From an uncultured Gammaproteobacteria bacterium (lineage in GTDB: Bacteria > Pseudomonadota > Gammaproteobacteria > UBA9214), in the NCBI GenBank assembly GCA_905480305.1, contig CAJQPV010000137.1:1-10542 (forward strand): DNA of 10,542 nucleotides, given 5' to 3'. The position numbers and the translations under genes were made by a program. The notes beneath the pieces are model-generated. The model was given only the letters and a program-made list of their open reading frames with translations. It had not been told where the DNA came from and did not search any database. This document shows positions 6,868 through 10,542 of this stretch, piece by piece. How positions within the stretch are numbered: the stretch's first letter is position 1; each line of letters opens with the position of its first letter.

Positions 6868-8232
6868 TCAATCAAGCAAACGTAGCAGATCGTTATAAAA
6901 AGCCAGCGACATCAGTGCCAGCAGCAGGGCAATTCCAATTTTCTGCCCGGCAAGCTGTACCGCATCGGTCACCGGACTGCCTTTAACCAGCTCCACCAGG
7001 TAGAACAGCAAATGACCACCATCCAGCACCGGCACCGGCAACAGGTTCAGCACCCCCAGACTGACACTGACAATCCCCAGAAAACTGAGGAAAGAAGCCA
7101 GTCCAATTGCGGCAGACTGCCCTGCATACTGCGCAATGGTAATCGGGCCACTCAGGTTCTCGAGCGACGCCTTGCCGCTGACCATCTTCCAGAGCGTTCG
7201 GAATGTCAGCGTCGTGACTTCCCAGGTTCTGTCAAGCGCCGCCGGTACAGCCTTGAGCAGCCCGTAGCGAACAACGACGCGCATTGTAGCACGCTGCTCC
7301 TCATCCGGAAGTTGAACATAGGCGCCAATACGTCCTATTTCCGAGCCATTCTCGGCGACACTGTCCGGTCTCACGGTGAGTCCGGACAACTCACCTTCGC
7401 GCCGTACCTGTATGACAATATCCTGCAGCGGCCGATCGCGCACATAATCCACCCACTGTGCCCAGGTGTTGATCGCCACTCCGTCAGCCAGCACGATACG
7501 GTCGCCCGGCAAAATGCCCGCACGTGCTGCGGCCCCGCCGTCAACCAGCGACTCAATCACGGCCGGCGGCTGCCAGGGCGTCAGGCCAAAGTTTTCCAGC
7601 ACCCCGCCTTTCTTTAACAACTCGTCCGGGGTTTCAAAGCGTACCTGCAAATGCCGTTCCTGACCTCCAGCATCACGCACCGCAACGGCAACAGTATCCA
7701 GCCCGTCCAGACCGGCCTCCAGCAACGCCAGCACCGTTGCTTCCCAGGTCAGGGTTGGCTGACCCTCGACACTGATAATTTCATCACCCGACAGAATACC
7801 TGCGTCAGCAGCATAGGAAGCCGGGGTCACATCGCCGACAATCGGCTTCAGACCGGGCATACCGGTAACGAACATGGCCCAGTAAACAAGAATTGCAAAC
7901 AGAAAATTGAATGCCGGTCCCGCCACCACGATCGCGATACGCGTTTTCACCGACTGGCGATTAAAGGCACGTGAAAGTTCTGAGGGATCCACCTCACCTT
8001 CGCGCTCATCCAGCATTTTCACATAACCGCCCAGTGGCAGCGCAGCTATCACCAGCTCGGTGTTGTCCTCGCCAAAGTTGCGCTTCCACAAGGGTTTGCC
8101 GAAACCGATTGAAAACCGCAACACCTTGACACCGAGGCGACGCGCAACCCAGAAATGTCCGTACTCATGGACGGTGACAAGTACCCCGATGGCAACAATA
8201 AATGCGACCAGCGAAAACAGCAGACCGTTCAT
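6868..8232 (-). CDS. rseP: Site-2 intramembrane zinc metalloprotease RseP
   Basis: RseP (YaeL; MucP in Pseudomonas) is an M50-family inner membrane protease. After DegS trims anti-sigma factor RseA, RseP cuts it within the membrane and releases sigma-E; it also clears remnant signal peptides. The 454 residues (450 in E. coli) show the zinc motif HEYGH (22-26) in the first membrane segment, the membrane-proximal IGFGKPLWK (42-50), a second membrane segment near 100-122, and tandem PDZ domains at about 128-200 and 220-292. Then come LSGPITIAQ (360-368), NLLPVPVLDGGH (396-407, with D404 as the third zinc ligand) and a last membrane segment near 432-447. All catalytic residues are present. The ATG overlaps the dxr TGA as ATGA. 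Placement directly before bamA and skp, classic sigma-E targets, fits its stress role. Confidence 0.97.
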   Translation of the reverse strand: MNGLLFSLVAFIVAIGVLVTVHEYGHFWVARRLGVKVLRFSIGFGKPLWKRNFGEDNTELVIAALPLGGYVKMLDEREGEVDPSELSRAFNRQSVKTRIAIVVAGPAFNFLFAILVYWAMFVTGMPGLKPIVGDVTPASYAADAGILSGDEIISVEGQPTLTWEATVLALLEAGLDGLDTVAVAVRDAGGQERHLQVRFETPDELLKKGGVLENFGLTPWQPPAVIESLVDGGAAARAGILPGDRIVLADGVAINTWAQWVDYVRDRPLQDIVIQVRREGELSGLTVRPDSVAENGSEIGRIGAYVQLPDEEQRATMRVVVRYGLLKAVPAALDRTWEVTTLTFRTLWKMVSGKASLENLSGPITIAQYAGQSAAIGLASFLSFLGIVSVSLGVLNLLPVPVLDGGHLLFYLVELVKGSPVTDAVQLAGQKIGIALLLALMSLAFYNDLLRLLD

Positions 8233-9437
8233 TGCGCCACTCTCACCTTGCCGGAATCAATACATTCATTTGCAACAGCACGTGCAAGCGCATCATCTGC
8301 CAGGATTGTATCGAGCCTGTCTGCAATGTGTACCGCGCACTGTTCCAGCGCCTGCTCAACAACCTGCGCAATCGCCGTGAACGCAATTCGCTCATCCAGG
8401 AATGCCTGCACCGCCACTTCATTGGCTGCATTCAGAATGGCCGGAGCAGTGCCACCACTGCACCAGGCGCTTGTTGCCAGCTCCAGACAGGGATAGTGCG
8501 CCTTGTCAGGGGCTTCGAATTGCATGCTTTCAACCGCCATCAGATCAAGTCTCCGGGCTCCGGATTCAATACGCTCGGGCCATCCCAGTGCATGACTGAT
8601 GGGAATGCGCATATCCGGATTGCCCATCTGCGCCAGCACCGAACCATCCTTGTATTCAACCAGTGAATGCACCAGCGATTGCCGATGCAATACCACAGTT
8701 ATATTTTCCATCGGCAAGCCGAACAACCAGCCTGCCTCAATAACCTCAAGACCCTTGTTCATCATAGTGGCAGAATCGACTGAAATTTTACGTCCCATGT
8801 CCCAGGTCGGGTGCGCACAGGCCTGTTCCGGTGTCACTGCAGACAGCTGGCTGACCGGCAAGTTCCTGAACGGACCTCCGGACGCCGTCAGCATGATATT
8901 GCGCACCCCGGCCGGCGCCGCACCGGCCACGTAATTATCCGGCAGACATTGCAAAATGGCATTGTGTTCGCTGTCGACCGGCAACAGGATTGCGCGGCTG
9001 TCACGCACGGCTTGCATAAACAGCCCACCGGACATAACCAGCGCTTCCTTGTTAGCCAACAGCACGCGTTTGCCGGTACGTGCCGCTTCCAGCGAGGGCA
9101 ACAGCCCGGCAGCTCCGACAATCGCTGCCATTACAAAATCCACTGCCTCGTGACCCGCTACCGTCTGCAGCCCGTCCGTGCCCGACAAAACCTGCACATC
9201 AGGGGCTGATTGCTTCAACACTAACGCCAGCTGATCAGCAGCATCGGCATCAGCCATCACTGCATAGCGTGGTTGAAATTGCACACACTGTGCAGCAAGC
9301 TTATCGACGCTGCTGTTTGCCGTCAGCGCAATAACCCGGAAGCGTTGCGGGTGGCGCGCAATAACATCCAGCGTGCTCAAACCAATCGAACCGGTCGACC
9401 CCAGCAAGCAGACGCCAACAGCTTTAGCCGTCGCCAT
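8229..9437 (-). CDS. dxr: 1-deoxy-D-xylulose 5-phosphate reductoisomerase Dxr (IspC)
   Basis: Dxr converts 1-deoxy-D-xylulose 5-phosphate to 2-C-methyl-D-erythritol 4-phosphate with NADPH and a divalent metal, the first committed step of the MEP isoprenoid pathway and the target of fosmidomycin. Its products reach UppS, encoded two genes upstream. From the ATG at 9437-9435 the protein has 402 residues (398 in E. coli). GSTGSIG (13-19) is the NADPH loop, LLANKEALVM (126-135) and VDSEHNA (154-160) follow, with metal ligands D155 and E157, then AHPTWDMGRKISVDSA (208-223) with H209, and MMNKGLEVIEA (225-235) with E231 and E234. The ATG shares one base with the cdsA stop (TAATG). An in-frame GTG five codons earlier (9452) would extend it but lies before any conserved sequence, so I reject it. 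Confidence 0.97.
   Translation of the reverse strand: MATAKAVGVCLLGSTGSIGLSTLDVIARHPQRFRVIALTANSSVDKLAAQCVQFQPRYAVMADADAADQLALVLKQSAPDVQVLSGTDGLQTVAGHEAVDFVMAAIVGAAGLLPSLEAARTGKRVLLANKEALVMSGGLFMQAVRDSRAILLPVDSEHNAILQCLPDNYVAGAAPAGVRNIMLTASGGPFRNLPVSQLSAVTPEQACAHPTWDMGRKISVDSATMMNKGLEVIEAGWLFGLPMENITVVLHRQSLVHSLVEYKDGSVLAQMGNPDMRIPISHALGWPERIESGARRLDLMAVESMQFEAPDKAHYPCLELATSAWCSGGTAPAILNAANEVAVQAFLDERIAFTAIAQVVEQALEQCAVHIADRLDTILADDALARAVANECIDSGKVRVAQ
8839..8866 (-). promoter_or_regulatory. Candidate sigma-E type promoter inside dxr, upstream of rseP
   Basis: Reading leftward, GGAACTT (8866-8860) matches the full sigma-E -35 consensus and is followed after 15 nt by GTCTGC (8844-8839), close to the -10 type GTCTGA/GTCTAA. 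It points towards rseP and bamA, about 600 nt before the rseP ATG. sigma-E promoters within this block are known in E. coli, but a single 7-mer match in 10 kb can arise by chance and this one lies in coding sequence, so it is only a candidate. Confidence 0.25.
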
Positions 9438-10255
9438 TACAGACCCAGCCACAGGTAAGCGGCAAGAAATACCGGTGCGGCGGCTACCAGACCGTCAATA
9501 CGGTCGAAGATCCCGCCGTGACCGGGAATAATATGACCGCTATCCTTGATACCGCTGTGGCGCTTCATCAAACTTTCCAGCAGATCACCAACAACTGAAA
9601 ACAGCACAGCAATGCCGGCAACCAGCATAAACATCAAGGTCCATTTGAGCGACTCACTGAAGAGCATGCCGGCAATGCCGGCAAACACCAGACTGGAAAA
9701 CAAACCGCCGTACACACCTTCCCAGGTTTTCCCCGGACTGATTGCCGGGGCGAGTTTTGTTTTACCCCACTGACGACCGGCGAAATAGGCACCACTGTCC
9801 GCCAGCCACACAAGTACCATCATCATCAGCGTTAACACCGGTCCACGCTCACCACTGGCATGCAAGGTCACCAGTGATGCCCATGCAGGCAGCAGCACCA
9901 GTGCACCGGCAAGCAGCTTGATATTGACTGTTAGCGGGGTGAGTACCAAGAGAAACTGCGGACGTGACAGCCAGAACAAGGCACATAACCACCAGATCAT
10001 CGCCAGCAGCAGCAAGGGGAAAAGAAGCTGCGACAAACCCGTTTGCCAGAGCATCCACATCAGGACCGCCATCACCATGACATAAGCAATACGCAGAACA
10101 ATTTGCCGAACAGGAACCAGCTGACTCCATTCCCACGCAGCCAGCAGCATGATAGCAGCCAGTATCGCTGTAAACACAGGCGTGGGCAGAAACAGTACGC
10201 CACAGACAACCAGTGGCACCATAATGGCAGCAGATAGCAGCCGCGCCCTAAGCAC
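9437..10255 (-). CDS. cdsA: Phosphatidate cytidylyltransferase CdsA (GTG start)
   Basis: CdsA makes CDP-diacylglycerol from phosphatidic acid and CTP, the branch point for all bacterial phospholipids; it is a polytopic inner membrane protein. From GTG at 10255-10253 it has 272 residues (285 in E. coli), mostly hydrophobic helices. The full family signature lies at the C-terminus: SLMKRHSGIKDSG (228-240) and IIPGHGGIFDRIDG (242-255), with metal-binding D251 and D254. AAWEW near residue 40 is also typical. The frame stays open upstream to an ATG at 10432, but that 59-residue extension lies within uppS and resembles no CdsA; MLRARLLSAA fits the usual MLKxRxxxA start. GGAG stands 10 nt before the GTG. 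A second GTG at 10279 with GGA 7 nt upstream is an alternative. The start overlaps the uppS stop by 8 nt; the end shares TAATG with dxr. Confidence 0.95.
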   Translation of the reverse strand: MLRARLLSAAIMVPLVVCGVLFLPTPVFTAILAAIMLLAAWEWSQLVPVRQIVLRIAYVMVMAVLMWMLWQTGLSQLLFPLLLLAMIWWLCALFWLSRPQFLLVLTPLTVNIKLLAGALVLLPAWASLVTLHASGERGPVLTLMMMVLVWLADSGAYFAGRQWGKTKLAPAISPGKTWEGVYGGLFSSLVFAGIAGMLFSESLKWTLMFMLVAGIAVLFSVVGDLLESLMKRHSGIKDSGHIIPGHGGIFDRIDGLVAAAPVFLAAYLWLGL

Positions 10256-10542
10256 CTTTTTGTTGCTCCACCTGTTCACCAGTGCGTCCAAAGCGTCGCT
10301 GGCGATTGGCATACCAGGACAGCGCGTCATCAAGTTTTTGCCCGTCAAAGACCGGCCACAGTGTGTCGGTAAAATACAGCTCGGTATAGGCCAGTTGCCA
10401 CAGCAAGAAGTTACTGATGCGCTGCTCACCACCGGTGCGGATAAACAAATCCGGGGGTGGCAGGTCCGACAGACACACTTCGGCCGCCAGCATATCGGGG
10501 GTAATTTCCTGTGGCTGCAGTGTACCGTCAGCCAGACGGGGC
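10248..10542 (-). CDS. uppS: Undecaprenyl diphosphate synthase UppS (3' part, start outside the window)
   Basis: UppS (IspU) is a cis-prenyltransferase that extends farnesyl diphosphate with eight isopentenyl units to C55 undecaprenyl diphosphate, the lipid carrier for peptidoglycan and O-antigen subunits. Only the last 97 residues are visible. They contain DLFIRTGGEQRISNFLLWQ (residues 31-49 of the visible part), where the two Arg (35 and 41) match E. coli R194 and R200, which bind the IPP diphosphate. AYTELYFTDTLWP (51-63) includes the conserved Glu equivalent to E213. The tail NRQRRFGRTGEQ is the normal C-terminus. About 150 N-terminal residues, including the Asp of the FPP site, lie beyond the right edge. 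The TAG stop overlaps the cdsA GTG by 8 nt. The operon promoter is probably further upstream, outside the window. Confidence 0.96.
   Translation of the reverse strand, partial: PRLADGTLQPQEITPDMLAAEVCLSDLPPPDLFIRTGGEQRISNFLLWQLAYTELYFTDTLWPVFDGQKLDDALSWYANRQRRFGRTGEQVEQQKGA

Noticed and set aside
7012..7617. 201-codon plus-strand open frame opposite rseP
   Set aside because: It is antisense to the RseP PDZ2 and C-terminal coding region, and its Gln/His/Arg-rich translation resembles no protein family.
9611..9690. Repeated ATGCCGGCA units in cdsA
   Set aside because: They encode Gly-Ile-Ala type residues in membrane helices and reflect codon choice, not a repeat element.
1..10542. Mobile element, CRISPR, tRNA, rRNA, toxin-antitoxin or defence genes
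   Set aside because: None seen. Every large reading frame on the minus strand is a known core envelope or housekeeping gene in a known order, with no inverted terminal repeats, spacer arrays or insertion scars.

Overview
This window is a compact block of envelope-biogenesis and housekeeping genes, all on the minus strand and read from high to low coordinates: uppS (3' part) - cdsA - dxr - rseP - bamA - skp - lpxD - fabZ - lpxA - lpxB - rnhB (5' part). Recognition is by protein motifs and gene order. The order, with dxr between cdsA and rseP, is the one known from Pseudomonas-type gammaproteobacteria; in E. coli dxr lies before uppS. Several betaproteobacteria have a similar block, so a gammaproteobacterium is likely but not proven. 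The lipid A genes, Skp and BamA establish a diderm with an LPS outer membrane.

Region by region: 10248-10541 holds the C-terminal part of undecaprenyl diphosphate synthase (carrier lipid for peptidoglycan and O-antigen). 9437-10255 is CdsA (CDP-diacylglycerol for phospholipids). 8229-9437 is Dxr (first committed MEP-pathway step, feeding isoprenoids to UppS). 6868-8232 is RseP (intramembrane protease that activates the sigma-E envelope stress response). 4559-6859 is BamA (outer membrane protein assembly) and 4020-4529 is Skp (periplasmic chaperone feeding BamA). 2935-3975, 1665-2435 and 420-1589 are LpxD, LpxA and LpxB (lipid A steps 3, 1 and 5), with FabZ at 2432-2878, which competes for the same 3-hydroxyacyl-ACP pool that LpxA and LpxD use. 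1-427 is the start of RNase HII.

The genes are tightly packed. uppS/cdsA and lpxB/rnhB overlap by 8 nt. cdsA/dxr share a TAATG, dxr/rseP an ATGA, and fabZ/lpxA a TTGA. rseP and bamA are separated by 8 nt or overlap in a TTGA, depending on the bamA start. The only untranslated gaps are 29 nt (bamA-skp), 44 nt (skp-lpxD), 56 nt (lpxD-fabZ) and 75 nt (lpxA-lpxB). The last two contain the only non-coding structure that stands out: a 7+6 bp imperfect hairpin before fabZ and a 16-bp perfect palindrome just before the GTG start of lpxB. No stretch over 300 bases lacks a gene.

I found no mobile element, CRISPR array, tRNA, rRNA or defence system, and no sign of an undescribed system. The points worth a second look are small: a Phe at the LpxA acyl-chain ruler position, the two leader structures, the non-ATG and coupled starts, a sigma-E-like promoter candidate inside dxr, and a BamA barrel shorter than in E. 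coli.
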